Positions 28,010 through 36,611 of a stretch of DNA of 64,000 nt are shown here, piece by piece. The DNA comes from Aliagarivorans taiwanensis DSM 22990. GTDB taxonomy: Bacteria > Pseudomonadota > Gammaproteobacteria > Enterobacterales > Celerinatantimonadaceae. A program made the translations under genes and the position numbers. Under the pieces are notes generated by a model. That model did no database searches. It was not told where the DNA came from and saw only the letters and a list, made by a program, of their open reading frames with translations. Within the stretch, counting starts at the first letter, position 1. Each line of letters starts with the position of its first letter. The stretch is taken from positions 1-64,000 of the forward strand of contig NZ_AUBZ01000028.1 of assembly GCF_000429505.1 (NCBI RefSeq). The letters are read 5' to 3'.

Positions 28010-31000
28010 CTAGGTCCTTGTGAAATTGTGGCGTGACGCCATCGATTTAGAAAATCTTTTTTCTTTTGATGTGTTTAGCGATACATCCAATTGCGGATAT
28101 GCTATCTCAATTCCACTTGCCTTGAACTTGTCGTTGATCAAAGAGAACACCTCATGGGTCATGGGGAGACGGTAGGCCATTTCGCTAACATAGACACGCA
28201 TCTCAAAATTGGGACCATGATCGGTGTAACCGAGGAAGTAGATTTCGGGCGCTGGGTTGTCTAGCACCAGGCTGGATTCTTCCACCGCTTCGGTAATTAG
28301 ACGGGTAACTTGGTTAATATCTGAGCCCTGCTTGACCGGTACACTTAGCACTACTCGCGTGATCGGATCGGTCAGCGACCAGTTAATAAACTGTTCGGTA
28401 ATAAAGGCCTTGTTGGGCACGATGATCTCTTTGCGGTCCCAATCCAGGATGGTGGTAGCGCGGGTCTCAATCTTGGAGATGGTGCCAGTCAGCTCGCGAA
28501 TGGTCACGGTATCGCCAATCCGAATCGGCTTCTCAAACAAAATGATCAAGCCGGAGATAAAGTTGGCGAAGATCTCCTGCAGGCCAAAGCCGAGGCCAAC
28601 GGTGAGTGCGGCCACCAACCACTGCAGCTTCGACCACTCAATGCCGAGCAGGCCAAAGCCAGTAAGCGCGCCGAACAATATCACCAAGTAATTGATGGTG
28701 GTGGTAATCGCAAAACCAGTGCCGGGGCTTAAAGACAGATGCTGCAGCAGCATCAGCTCCAGCAAACCGGGCAGGTTACGCACCAAGATCATGGTCAGCC
28801 CCAAGGTGATAATCGCCATTAGCGCCCCACGCAGGGTGATCGCCTGCAGGGTTTCCACCCCGGAGCGCACGCTGGAGATCTCCCACAGAGTCACGTTGTC
28901 GAGCACCGAAAAAGCGTTGGTCATCTCCGACCACAGTACCGCCAGCACCCCGAAGAAGGCGACAAACAAGGCGGTACGCAGCAGGCCGAGAGACTGGGCA
29001 CTGATGGTATCGAGGTCGATTTCGGGCTCTTCGATGTTATCTAGCTGACCTTCTGCCGAGCTTTGTTGCTCGTCTTCTTGTTGGTTGCGCTGGGCGATCT
29101 TTTCAATCCGCTTGGCCTTGGCACGCTCGAAGGCAATCCGCCGGCGCTGCAGCCACATCCAGCGGCGCACCATCAGATAAACCATGATAAAGGCCGAGCC
29201 AATCAGCACGCTGACGCAGAACTGCCAGACAATGGTGTAGGCGGTGGAGAAGTAGCCCACGCAGGCGGCGACGGCGCCAACCAGTGGGATCGCCATCGCG
29301 CCGTACCAGAACAAGCGCTTAGCCAACTGAGGCGCTTTAAAGATGTCGACATGGTAGTTAACCGGCAGCTCTAGGCGGGAGATCCGGTACCAGCTACTTG
29401 CCAGCCACAGCATCAGTAGAATAAAGATCAGCCGCGCCAGGCTGCTATAGGCCGGGTGGGAGCTCTGGCTGTAGCTTAGGAAAAACAAGAACAGCAGCGG
29501 CAGCGCTGCTAAGGCCAAGCGATACAGCTCGTGGTAGACCTGCTGCACATTGACCAGCGGCCACTTGAAGTGGGTGTTGAGCAAGCCATGCTTAAAGCAG
29601 ATGTGGCGCAGCAGTTGGAATAAAAACAGCGATTTTGCCAAGAACACCAACGAGTCACCAAAGTCGCGGACAAAGGCCTCCTCCCAGGACTGCAGCAAGC
29701 CATTGCCGATACTCAGCATCAATACCGGCATGGGGGCAGACAAAAACACGCATAGCAGCAGGTTGGCCAAGGTCAGGCTGAACTTGTCCTTGGTTATATT
29801 GCGGGTTTTGGCATCGCTGCGCTGCAAGTAATCTTTCAGCCAGGTGCGTTTTAGGTAATGTTGGTAGCCCCATACTACCAAGCTCAGCACGGCCCCCAGC
29901 CACCACCAGACATTGATGTTCATCACCGACTTACTCAGGCTGAGCATATGCTGGGGTTGCAACAGCCACACTACCGCCTGCTGCAGGCCAACAAAGAAGC
30001 TGGCATCGATGGCTTTGACATCGGCGGTCCAGAACAGCTCTTGATTGGCAGCGATACGGATCTGTTCCAGCTCGTCGTTGAGGCGGGTGTAATCGAGCTT
30101 GAGTGAGGCAAGGGTAAACAGGTGCAGATCCAGCTCGCGCTGGTAATTATTGGCCAGCTGCTGATTAAAGGTTTGCAGTTGGCGGACTTGCTGGGCTTGG
30201 TCCAACGGCAGCTGATTGCGCCACTGCTCAATCTCTTGATCCATTCCCTCAAAGCGCCAGCTGTATTGCTGCTGCTGGAAGCGGTGTTTACTCACCCGGG
30301 TCTCGATGATCTGCTGCTCCAGCCCGCGCATCGGGTAGGGATCGGGCAGGCCGGCGATCTGTTCGCGCAGGTATTCGCCGTAGGCGCGGGTGACCTTGAG
30401 CCAAGAGACCTGCTCTTTGAAGTTGGCGAAGGTATAGCTGATCTGATTGAGCTGCTGGCTAACGGTTTGCTGGGATTGCTGCAGCTCGAAGGACTGCTCG
30501 ATCAGCGCATCCAGTTGCTTACGTAGCTGGCGATTTAGCCCGAGCAGTGACTCGCCTAAGGGATGGCTTGCTAGTGCCTCATCGAGCTCAATCGCACGTT
30601 GGGTCAGGGCTAAATTGTCGGCTTCGATACTCAGTTGTAAGCGCTGCTGCAGGGTTTGCTGATTGGCCTCGAGATTGGCTTGCTGTCTTTGCAGTAGCGC
30701 CAGCTCCAGTTGCAGCAGCTCGTTGCGCAACGGGGCACTTTGGGCGGCCAGCTCTAACATCGCCAGTTGCGAGGTGAGCTTGGCCTCGTTGACCTGCGCC
30801 TTAACCCGCTTGGCCTCGTCGACATCGTTGAGGACCGAGAACTGCAGCGCATCCAACTGCCCACGCAGCTCGTTAAGCTGCTCACGCAGCGGCTGGGAGC
30901 GGTCGTAGAGCTGGCTAACATCGCTATCTAAGCGGCGCTGCTCATCGCGCACCTGTTGTTGGCGCTGTTTAAGGGCGAGCAGTTGCTCTTGGTTGATCTG

Positions 31001-31348
31001 AAACTGTTGATTGAGGCTGCGCGGGTCGAGCTGCTCATCGAGTGGTGGCAGGTTGTCGGCCTGCTCGAGCTGCTGTTGCGCCTGCTGCTTGAGCCGATCG
31101 AAGTTATGGATGATATCGCGGTACTGCTTAGCCTGTTGCCTGAAGCCGTCGCCTTCACGCAGCAAGTTTAACGACTCTTCATAGAGCTGTTGTTGCTGTT
31201 GCTGGTCGAGGGTGGGGGAGTCGCTGCTAAGGGATTGGATCATCCCCATCAGTTGCCCCTCTCCGCTGGAGGCGGTGGGCAGCGGTGCCGCGAGGGCTAT
31301 GCTGGTAAAGATAAGGCTACAAAACAGTGCAAAGCTAGGGCGGAACAT
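28010..31348 (-). CDS. mscM: Mechanosensitive channel MscM/MscK-type
   Basis: A 1112-residue MscS-family channel of the large type, as in E. coli MscM (YjeP). It has a signal peptide (1-21, cleavage after LAA), then a long periplasmic coiled-coil region (about 30-480) rich in Gln and Leu, then about eight further helices (about 495-905). The last helix and beta domain match the MscS pore: GLGFGLQEIFANFISGLIILFEKP and RIGDTV. It opens under membrane tension to release osmolytes. The dicarboxylate transporter gene starts right after its stop codon. Adjacency to psd is as in E. coli, but a 167-bp gap separates the two. Confidence 0.93.
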   Translation of the reverse strand: MFRPSFALFCSLIFTSIALAAPLPTASSGEGQLMGMIQSLSSDSPTLDQQQQQQLYEESLNLLREGDGFRQQAKQYRDIIHNFDRLKQQAQQQLEQADNLPPLDEQLDPRSLNQQFQINQEQLLALKQRQQQVRDEQRRLDSDVSQLYDRSQPLREQLNELRGQLDALQFSVLNDVDEAKRVKAQVNEAKLTSQLAMLELAAQSAPLRNELLQLELALLQRQQANLEANQQTLQQRLQLSIEADNLALTQRAIELDEALASHPLGESLLGLNRQLRKQLDALIEQSFELQQSQQTVSQQLNQISYTFANFKEQVSWLKVTRAYGEYLREQIAGLPDPYPMRGLEQQIIETRVSKHRFQQQQYSWRFEGMDQEIEQWRNQLPLDQAQQVRQLQTFNQQLANNYQRELDLHLFTLASLKLDYTRLNDELEQIRIAANQELFWTADVKAIDASFFVGLQQAVVWLLQPQHMLSLSKSVMNINVWWWLGAVLSLVVWGYQHYLKRTWLKDYLQRSDAKTRNITKDKFSLTLANLLLCVFLSAPMPVLMLSIGNGLLQSWEEAFVRDFGDSLVFLAKSLFLFQLLRHICFKHGLLNTHFKWPLVNVQQVYHELYRLALAALPLLFLFFLSYSQSSHPAYSSLARLIFILLMLWLASSWYRISRLELPVNYHVDIFKAPQLAKRLFWYGAMAIPLVGAVAACVGYFSTAYTIVWQFCVSVLIGSAFIMVYLMVRRWMWLQRRRIAFERAKAKRIEKIAQRNQQEDEQQSSAEGQLDNIEEPEIDLDTISAQSLGLLRTALFVAFFGVLAVLWSEMTNAFSVLDNVTLWEISSVRSGVETLQAITLRGALMAIITLGLTMILVRNLPGLLELMLLQHLSLSPGTGFAITTTINYLVILFGALTGFGLLGIEWSKLQWLVAALTVGLGFGLQEIFANFISGLIILFEKPIRIGDTVTIRELTGTISKIETRATTILDWDRKEIIVPNKAFITEQFINWSLTDPITRVVLSVPVKQGSDINQVTRLITEAVEESSLVLDNPAPEIYFLGYTDHGPNFEMRVYVSEMAYRLPMTHEVFSLINDKFKASGIEIAYPQLDVSLNTSKEKRFSKSMASRHNFTRT

Positions 31349-31515
31349 GGCTTGTTACAGGACAAAGGGCGCTTGGGTAAGTTTATCAGCAAGTTGCCGA
31401 AAATATTAAGTTGAAACTCGCCTTTTCCTTTATTTTTCAGCGGGCTGTCAGAAGAGGTTTTTAGTGAGCTATCTGAAGGGGCGTCACCTCGTGGCGAGGC
31501 GACGCCTAAAAGTGG

Positions 31516-32367
31516 CTATTTGCGGGTAGCGAACAGCTCACCCATGCGGGTGGTTTGCTCGGCGCAGAGGCCTTCGACAAAGTCGATGGCGTCTTTGGCG
31601 AACAGCATCACCACGGTTGAGCCCAGCTTGAAGCGGCCCATTTCTTCACCTTTATCCAAGGTGATCGGGTTATTGTGGTAATCCCAGCTAAATACTTGCT
31701 TACCGCGCGGCGGGGTAATGGTACCGGCCCAAACGGTTTCAATGCTGGCAACGATGGTTGCGCCCACTAACACCATGGCCATCGGACCTTGCTCGGTGTC
31801 GAAGATGGCTGCGACCCGCTCATTGCGCGCAAACAGGTTTGGCACATTTTGCGCAGTCAGTGGGTTGACCGAAAACAGGTCACCGGGCACATACACCATC
31901 TGGCGCAAGGTGCCTTTGCACGGCATGTGGATGCGATGGTAGTCACTGGGAGAGAGGTAGATAGTGGCAAACTTACCGTCACGAAACTCTTCGGCTAGCG
32001 CTTTGTCGCCGCCCAGCAGCTCGCGAGCGCTAAAGTCATGGCCCTTGGCCTGAAAGATTCGCCCTTGCTCAATATCGCCCAGTTGGCTAACCGCGCCGTC
32101 TACCGGGTGGGCTAGCTGCTCGTCGCCTTCGATAATCGGGCGCATCCCGGCTTTTAGTGGACGGGTAAAGAAGGCGTTAAACGAGGCATAGTCGGCGGGG
32201 GACCCTTGCTCGGCTTCGCTCATGTTCACCTTGTAACGTTTGATAAACCAGCTAATAGCCGCTTGGGTCAGCTTGCCAGCTTCAGCCTGGGCAAAGCGCC
32301 CTGCTAAACGGGAAATAAGGTGCTGTGGGATGCAGTACTGAGCAGCCACTTTGATTCTGTCTAACAC
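31516..32367 (-). CDS. psd: Phosphatidylserine decarboxylase proenzyme
   Basis: A 283-residue inner-membrane enzyme forming phosphatidylethanolamine from phosphatidylserine (EC 4.1.1.65). The self-cleavage motif LGST lies at residues 248-251, so Ser250 becomes the pyruvoyl group. Conserved [14 protein letters not shown] and the PADG-like [11 protein letters not shown] (active-site Asp/His) are present. It lies 11 bp after rsgA, forming the rsgA-psd unit known from E. coli. Confidence 0.96.
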   Translation of the reverse strand: MLDRIKVAAQYCIPQHLISRLAGRFAQAEAGKLTQAAISWFIKRYKVNMSEAEQGSPADYASFNAFFTRPLKAGMRPIIEGDEQLAHPVDGAVSQLGDIEQGRIFQAKGHDFSARELLGGDKALAEEFRDGKFATIYLSPSDYHRIHMPCKGTLRQMVYVPGDLFSVNPLTAQNVPNLFARNERVAAIFDTEQGPMAMVLVGATIVASIETVWAGTITPPRGKQVFSWDYHNNPITLDKGEEMGRFKLGSTVVMLFAKDAIDFVEGLCAEQTTRMGELFATRK

Positions 32368-32378
32368 GTTGATTCTCT

Positions 32379-33419
32379 CTAATGCTTGTTGGGTATCACG
32401 CGAGTTGGCTTGTTGGCTTCCATGGTTTCCAATATCCGTAGGTAGCTCTGGTAGCGCTGGCTACTGATCTTACCTTGTTCCAGGGCGGCAAGGATCGCGC
32501 ATCCCGGGTCATTTTGGTGCTTGCAGTCACGAAAACGACATTCTCCGAGGTGTTCGCGGAATTCGCGGAAGGCCCAAGTGACCCGCTCCGGCTCGAGGTG
32601 CCATAGCTGAAACTCACGTACCCCCGGGGAGTCGATAAGCTCGCCCCCGCTGGCCAAGTGATACAGGCGGGCGGCGGTAGTGGTGTGTTGGCCAAGGCCC
32701 GATACGTCAGACACTTCCTGGGTGGCAATGCCATGTTCGGGCATGATGGCATTCACTAGTGAGCTTTTGCCCACGCCGGATTGCCCAACAAAGATGTTGG
32801 TTTTGCCCTTCAGTTGCGCTTGCAGCTCGTCGAGGCCATGAGCTTGCTTGCTGCTGGCGTAGAGCACTTGATAGCCCAAGTCACGGTACTGCTGTAGCTG
32901 GGGTTCGAGCGCGTCGCGCGCTTGGTCATCGAGCAGATCGATTTTGTTGAGCAGCAGCAGGGGCTCGAGGCCGACATCCTCTACTGCCACTAAATAGCGA
33001 TCGATAATATTGGCGGAGAACTCGGGCAGCACCGCAGAGACGATGATCACCTGATCGATGTTCGCCGCGATGGGTTTGATACCGTCGTAGAAGTCGGGGC
33101 GGGTGAGTACGCTGCGGCGCTCATGGACCGCTTCAATTACCCCGGAAATGCCGGATTGCTGGGTATTACCAGCGCGCCAAACCACTCGGTCACCGGTGAC
33201 CAGACTGTCGATGGTGCGGCGTAGGTTACAGCGAAATACCTCTCCTTGCTGGTCTTCAACATCCGCATGCTGTCCGAAGCGGCTGATGATCACGCCTTCT
33301 TGGCGTTCGCCTAGCTGTTCATCGAGCCATTGCTGGTTGTCTTGCTGTTGCAGACGTTTTTGCTGGTTGCTGCGTACCCGGCGCTGCTGACCACGGCTCA
33401 GTTTCTTTCTTTTCGTCAC
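32379..33419 (-). CDS. rsgA: Small-ribosomal-subunit biogenesis GTPase RsgA
   Basis: A 346-residue circularly permuted GTPase that checks late 30S assembly. The basic N-terminal tail ([21 protein letters not shown]) precedes an OB fold. The permuted G domain has G4 NKIDLLD before G1 [14 protein letters not shown]. The C-terminal zinc-binding knuckle ends [14 protein letters not shown]. The start is GTG 33419. It diverges from orn with a 91-bp gap, as in E. coli. Confidence 0.96.
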   Translation of the reverse strand: MTKRKKLSRGQQRRVRSNQQKRLQQQDNQQWLDEQLGERQEGVIISRFGQHADVEDQQGEVFRCNLRRTIDSLVTGDRVVWRAGNTQQSGISGVIEAVHERRSVLTRPDFYDGIKPIAANIDQVIIVSAVLPEFSANIIDRYLVAVEDVGLEPLLLLNKIDLLDDQARDALEPQLQQYRDLGYQVLYASSKQAHGLDELQAQLKGKTNIFVGQSGVGKSSLVNAIMPEHGIATQEVSDVSGLGQHTTTAARLYHLASGGELIDSPGVREFQLWHLEPERVTWAFREFREHLGECRFRDCKHQNDPGCAILAALEQGKISSQRYQSYLRILETMEANKPTRVIPNKH

Positions 33420-33430
33420 GAAAACTGCTA

Positions 33431-33459
33431 TTCAAGTAAGAGGGTAAAGTCGCTATGAT
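33431..33459 (+). promoter_or_regulatory. Candidate sigma-70 promoter of orn
   Basis: TTCAAG (33431-33436) and TATGAT (33454-33459) are separated by 17 bp and lie 52-80 bp upstream of the orn start. The -35 match is only moderate. Confidence 0.45.
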
Positions 33460-33510
33460 ACCCGTTATCGTTGATTTGCGGAAAAGTTTTCCTCCAATAA
33501 TAGGGTGTCC

Positions 33511-34065
33511 ATGGCTGTTTGCGAAAATAATCTAATCTGGATCGATATGGAAATGACCGGTCTTGAACCCATGACGGATCGGGTTCTGGAAATTGCCACT
33601 ATCATCACCGATCCCCACTTGAATATTCTCGCAGAGGGTCCGGTTATCGCAGTACATCAAAGTGATGAGGTGCTAGCGAAGATGGACGAGTGGTGTACCA
33701 CCACTCATACCAACTCTGGCCTGGTCGAGCGGGTGCGTGAGAGCAAGATTGGTGAGGCGGAAGCCGAACAGATGACTATCGAGTTCCTCAAAGAGTGGGT
33801 ACCTGCTGGCATCTCCCCGATGTGCGGCAACAGCATTGGCCAAGATCGCCGCTTTATCCATGAATACCTACCTAAGCTGGAAAAATTCTTCCACTATCGC
33901 AACTTAGATGTCAGCACCGTGAAGGAGTTGGCGCGTCGCTGGCAGCCTGAGTTGCTTAACGGCTTTAAGAAAAGCGGCAGTCATCTGGCATTGGATGATA
34001 TCCGCGAATCGATTGCTGAATTGCAGCATTATCGCCAGTTCTTCTTTAAGCTGGACGAAATCTAA
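33511..34065 (+). CDS. orn: Oligoribonuclease
   Basis: A 184-residue DEDDh 3'-5' exoribonuclease that destroys 2-5-nucleotide RNAs and pGpG, the last step of c-di-GMP breakdown. Exo motifs are [21 protein letters not shown] and [13 protein letters not shown] 33511 is chosen with AGGG five bases upstream; GTG 33505 would add two residues. Its pGpG role links it to the GGDEF protein at 16845, which makes c-di-GMP, but the two are not adjacent. Confidence 0.96.
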   Translation: MAVCENNLIWIDMEMTGLEPMTDRVLEIATIITDPHLNILAEGPVIAVHQSDEVLAKMDEWCTTTHTNSGLVERVRESKIGEAEAEQMTIEFLKEWVPAGISPMCGNSIGQDRRFIHEYLPKLEKFFHYRNLDVSTVKELARRWQPELLNGFKKSGSHLALDDIRESIAELQHYRQFFFKLDEI

Positions 34066-34104
34066 GCAAACAGCAGCAAAGGGGCGTTTTTTTTGAAATG
34101 CCTC

Positions 34105-34132
34105 TTGCAAAGCCGAATTTTCCTCTTATAAT
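34105..34132 (+). promoter_or_regulatory. Promoter of the tRNA-Gly cluster
   Basis: TTGCAA (34105-34110) and a perfect TATAAT (34127-34132) with 16-bp spacing, followed by a GC-rich discriminator (CGCAGCCC) typical of stringently controlled stable-RNA promoters. It lies 50 bp upstream of the first tRNA. Confidence 0.75.
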
Positions 34133-34181
34133 TCGCAGCCCTGTAAGACATGTGAAGCCAAGGCGTTACATGCATGATGAA

Positions 34182-34257
34182 GCGGCACTAGCTCAGCTGG
34201 TAGAGCGCAACCTTGCCAAGGTTGAGGTCACGAGTTCGAACCTCGTGTGCCGCTCCA
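34182..34257 (+). tRNA. tRNA-Gly (GCC), copy 1
   Basis: 76 nt with encoded CCA. The acceptor stem GCGGCAC/GTGCCGC, D-loop GCTCAGCTGGTAGAGC, anticodon loop CTTGCCAAG (anticodon GCC) and T loop GTTCGAAC are all present. The identical copy 2 follows at 34379. The position after orn matches the glyVXY cluster of E. coli. Confidence 0.97.
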
Positions 34258-34288
34258 ATTTTAAAGTCTTACGAGAGTAAGCATCGAA

Positions 34289-34357
34289 GCGGCACTTGCT
34301 CAGTGTGGATTAGAGAGTAGCGCAACCTATGTTGCCTAATTGCCACCACCGAGTCAC
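34289..34357 (+). pseudogene. Decayed tRNA-Gly copy
   Basis: Starts GCGGCACTTGCTCAG, nearly the tRNA-Gly 5' end, and keeps AGCGCAACCT and GAGTCAC fragments in order. The anticodon arm is ruined, the T arm is lost and no CCA end is seen. It lies midway between two intact identical copies, so it is read as the remains of a third tandem tRNA-Gly gene. Confidence 0.7.
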
Positions 34358-34378
34358 AGTAATGCGACAGTTTATGAA

Positions 34379-34454
34379 GCGGCACTAGCTCAGCTGGTAG
34401 AGCGCAACCTTGCCAAGGTTGAGGTCACGAGTTCGAACCTCGTGTGCCGCTCCA
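34379..34454 (+). tRNA. tRNA-Gly (GCC), copy 2
   Basis: Identical in all 76 positions to copy 1 at 34182, with encoded CCA and anticodon GCC. A terminator follows six bases later, so the cluster is one transcript. Confidence 0.97.
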
Positions 34455-34460
34455 AATCGA

Positions 34461-34490
34461 AAGCCCCGTTGGAAACGACGGGGCTTTTTT
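34461..34490 (+). terminator. Terminator of the tRNA-Gly cluster
   Basis: Stem AAGCCCCGT/ACGGGGCTT type with a short loop and six T, right after the second tRNA. Confidence 0.88.
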
Positions 34491-34561
34491 CGTTCTAGAT
34501 TGACGGGTATTTCCCGATCCCCCACCATAGCGTTCATCACTTTTCGTCCGAGCTGTTAGCT

Positions 34562-35275
34562 ATGTCAGCCATTCAACAAGCCTGTCAGGCGCTTGAGCAG
34601 TACATCGAACCTGAGAAGGCCGCGCATTATCCCAAGTTCTTTCAGGCCCAAGCCGGAGGGTATGGCGAGGGGGATTGCTTTCTCGGAGTGCGGGTGCCGA
34701 GTATTCGTTTGGTCGCCAAGCACTGCCCTCTGACTATCACCGACAGCGCACAGCTGTTGGAGTCGCAGTGGCATGAACAGCGCCAGCTGGCCTTGGTGAA
34801 TTTGGTGAGCTTGTTTAAGCAGGGCTCGGCGGAGGAGCGTGAGCGCATTATTGCTGTTTACTGGGATAAGCGGCGCAGGGTGAATAACTGGGATCTGGTG
34901 GATTGTTCATGCCCATATATCTTGGGGCCCTATGTTTGGACGCATCAAGACATCGCGTTGCTTGAGCGTTTTGCCTCCGACCCGCTGCTTTGGAGTCAGC
35001 GGATGGCGATGGTTAGCTGCTGGCACTATATCCGCCAAGGGGATAGCGCGCTGACCATGCAGTTGGCCGAGCGTTTTAAACATCATCCACATCCGCTGAT
35101 GCACAAGGCGGTGGGCTGGATGCTCAGGGAGTTAGCCAAGCGTGATCAAGCTTCAGTCGAGGCGTTTCTCAAGGCCAATCTATCCAGCTTGCCTCGGGAA
35201 CTGCTGCGATACTCTATCGAGCGTTTTCCCGAGACCTTGCGCAAAGCCTATCTATCTGGCGCAATTTTGAGCTAG
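34562..35275 (+). CDS. alkD: AlkD-like DNA alkylation repair protein
   Basis: A 237-residue HEAT-repeat DNA glycosylase-like protein of the AlkD/AlkC superfamily, which removes bulky or positively charged alkylated bases such as 3-methyladenine and 7-methylguanine. It shows GVRVPSIRLVAKH near the start, then repeats of paired helices with NNWDLVDCSCPYILGPY, whose Trp/Asp match the family's active-site face. The gene stands alone between the tRNA cluster and a convergent glucokinase-like gene. Confidence 0.88.
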   Translation: MSAIQQACQALEQYIEPEKAAHYPKFFQAQAGGYGEGDCFLGVRVPSIRLVAKHCPLTITDSAQLLESQWHEQRQLALVNLVSLFKQGSAEERERIIAVYWDKRRRVNNWDLVDCSCPYILGPYVWTHQDIALLERFASDPLLWSQRMAMVSCWHYIRQGDSALTMQLAERFKHHPHPLMHKAVGWMLRELAKRDQASVEAFLKANLSSLPRELLRYSIERFPETLRKAYLSGAILS

Positions 35276-35278
35276 CGC

Positions 35279-36034
35279 TCAGCTATTCGAGTCGTCACCG
35301 AACTCATGGAGGGCGTACATGGCTGCGCCGACAATACCGGCTTGGTTAAGCCCTTGGGCGGGAACCACCTCGGATTTCACCTCAAACTGCTCCACGTACT
35401 TGTCGAACTTCTTGCTGGCACCACCGCCGATGATCATCAAGTCGGGAGAGAACAAGAACTCGAGGCGTTGCAGGTAGGTATTAAAACGCTTGCCCCACTT
35501 CTTCCAGCTCAGATCTTGCTGTTCGCGTACTCGGGCGCTGGCATAGTGCTCGGCAACGGTGTCGCCCAATAGTAGGTGGCCCAGTTCAGTGTTGGGTAAC
35601 AGTTCCCCGTTAACAAACACCGCCGTGCCAATGCCGGTGCCCACGGTAATCAGTATCACCACACCGCTGCGATCTTGCCCCGCACCGAAAGCCATCTCAG
35701 CTACGCCGGCGGCGTCGGCATCGTTTACCACTACGCAGTTACAGGCAGTGGCGGCGGAAAACAAGGCTGCTGCATTAGTGCCAATCCAAGACTTGTCGAT
35801 ATTGGCCGCCGTTTGAGCCACCCCATGGTGCACAGTTGCTGGAAAGCCGCAGCCCACTGGCCCGCGCCACTCAAAGTGATCGACCAGCTGTTTCAGGGTA
35901 TCTGCCACGGCATTGGGTGTAGCCGGTTGGGGGGTGGGGATGCGGTGGCGTTCACTGAGAAGCTCGCCGCTAATGCTGTCTACGATGGCGCCTTTGATCC
36001 CGGTGCCACCAATATCAACTCCAAGAATTCTCAT
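35279..36034 (-). CDS. ROK-family polyphosphate glucokinase-like protein
   Basis: A 251-residue kinase. ATG 36034 is chosen (AGGA five bases upstream, directly before the phosphate-binding loop); the open frame extends 27 codons more. It has the ROK ATP/phosphate loop [12 protein letters not shown], catalytic Asp in [12 protein letters not shown], and the GTGIGTAVF loop. The segment ELGHLLL...[19 protein letters not shown] matches strictly polyphosphate/ATP glucokinases (EC 2.7.1.63) known best from Actinobacteria, so phosphorylation of glucose with polyphosphate is predicted. It is convergent with alkD, with a three-base gap. Confidence 0.82.
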   Translation of the reverse strand: MRILGVDIGGTGIKGAIVDSISGELLSERHRIPTPQPATPNAVADTLKQLVDHFEWRGPVGCGFPATVHHGVAQTAANIDKSWIGTNAAALFSAATACNCVVVNDADAAGVAEMAFGAGQDRSGVVILITVGTGIGTAVFVNGELLPNTELGHLLLGDTVAEHYASARVREQQDLSWKKWGKRFNTYLQRLEFLFSPDLMIIGGGASKKFDKYVEQFEVKSEVVPAQGLNQAGIVGAAMYALHEFGDDSNS

Positions 36035-36136
36035 AGTATTCCTATGCTTACTAGGTAAATCCAATCTGCTTACAGGGTAAGGAGTAAGCAGATGGAATGC
36101 CAGCTTTGCGGGCAAGCAAACGGCAAGACTATGAAG

Positions 36137-36454
36137 TTACCCTTGTCGGGAGGCGCTGGATGGTTTTAGCGGTAGGATATTTTGTGGTTCGTCCTCGGCG
36201 TAGCGGTCGGCCACGTCTTTCCAGTACACCTTGGGTAGGTAGAAAAAGTAGTAGTTTGCCCGGAGTCGGTCCGCTACAAAGCCCAAGCCATGGTGGCTTA
36301 ACTCCGAGTGAACGTCAGCAACAAAATCCGGCCGTAGGTTTTGTCGGCCAGAGAGTGCTTTAAGGTCATCACGGGTAATCACCACGCCTTCGAGCTGCTG
36401 ACCAAAACGATTGATCAACCACGTTGCAAACTCTTTGGAACTCTTCATCGCCAT
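36137..36454 (-). CDS. Unknown 105-residue cytoplasmic protein
   Basis: Not recognised. A very good GGAGGT lies six bases before the ATG, so it is surely translated. The sequence looks like a compact helical domain: KEFATWLINRFG, then LTRDDL-like VITRDDLKALSGRQNLRP, FVADVHSELSHHGLGFVADRL, and an aromatic end NYYFFYLPKVYWKDVADRYAED. The DDLxxLSGRxxL and FxxDVHxELxxxGxGFV stretches have the look of a conserved family. No membrane helix or cysteine motif is seen. It lies between the glucokinase-like gene and queG on the same strand, with its own upstream gap. Confidence 0.75.
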   Translation of the reverse strand: MAMKSSKEFATWLINRFGQQLEGVVITRDDLKALSGRQNLRPDFVADVHSELSHHGLGFVADRLRANYYFFYLPKVYWKDVADRYAEDEPQNILPLKPSSASRQG

Positions 36455-36611
36455 AACGTTACCTCCGCATCACTTCTCTGCCTGATGGCTTTTATAGTTA
36501 TAGCTGAACACCGAAGCTTTGCTGGATTGCTTGTTACTCTGTGTTTAAGAATGTAGAGCTGGCGGGGAATCGTCGGGAATAGCGTTTAGTAAAGTTAAGT
36601 TTACACTCCGC

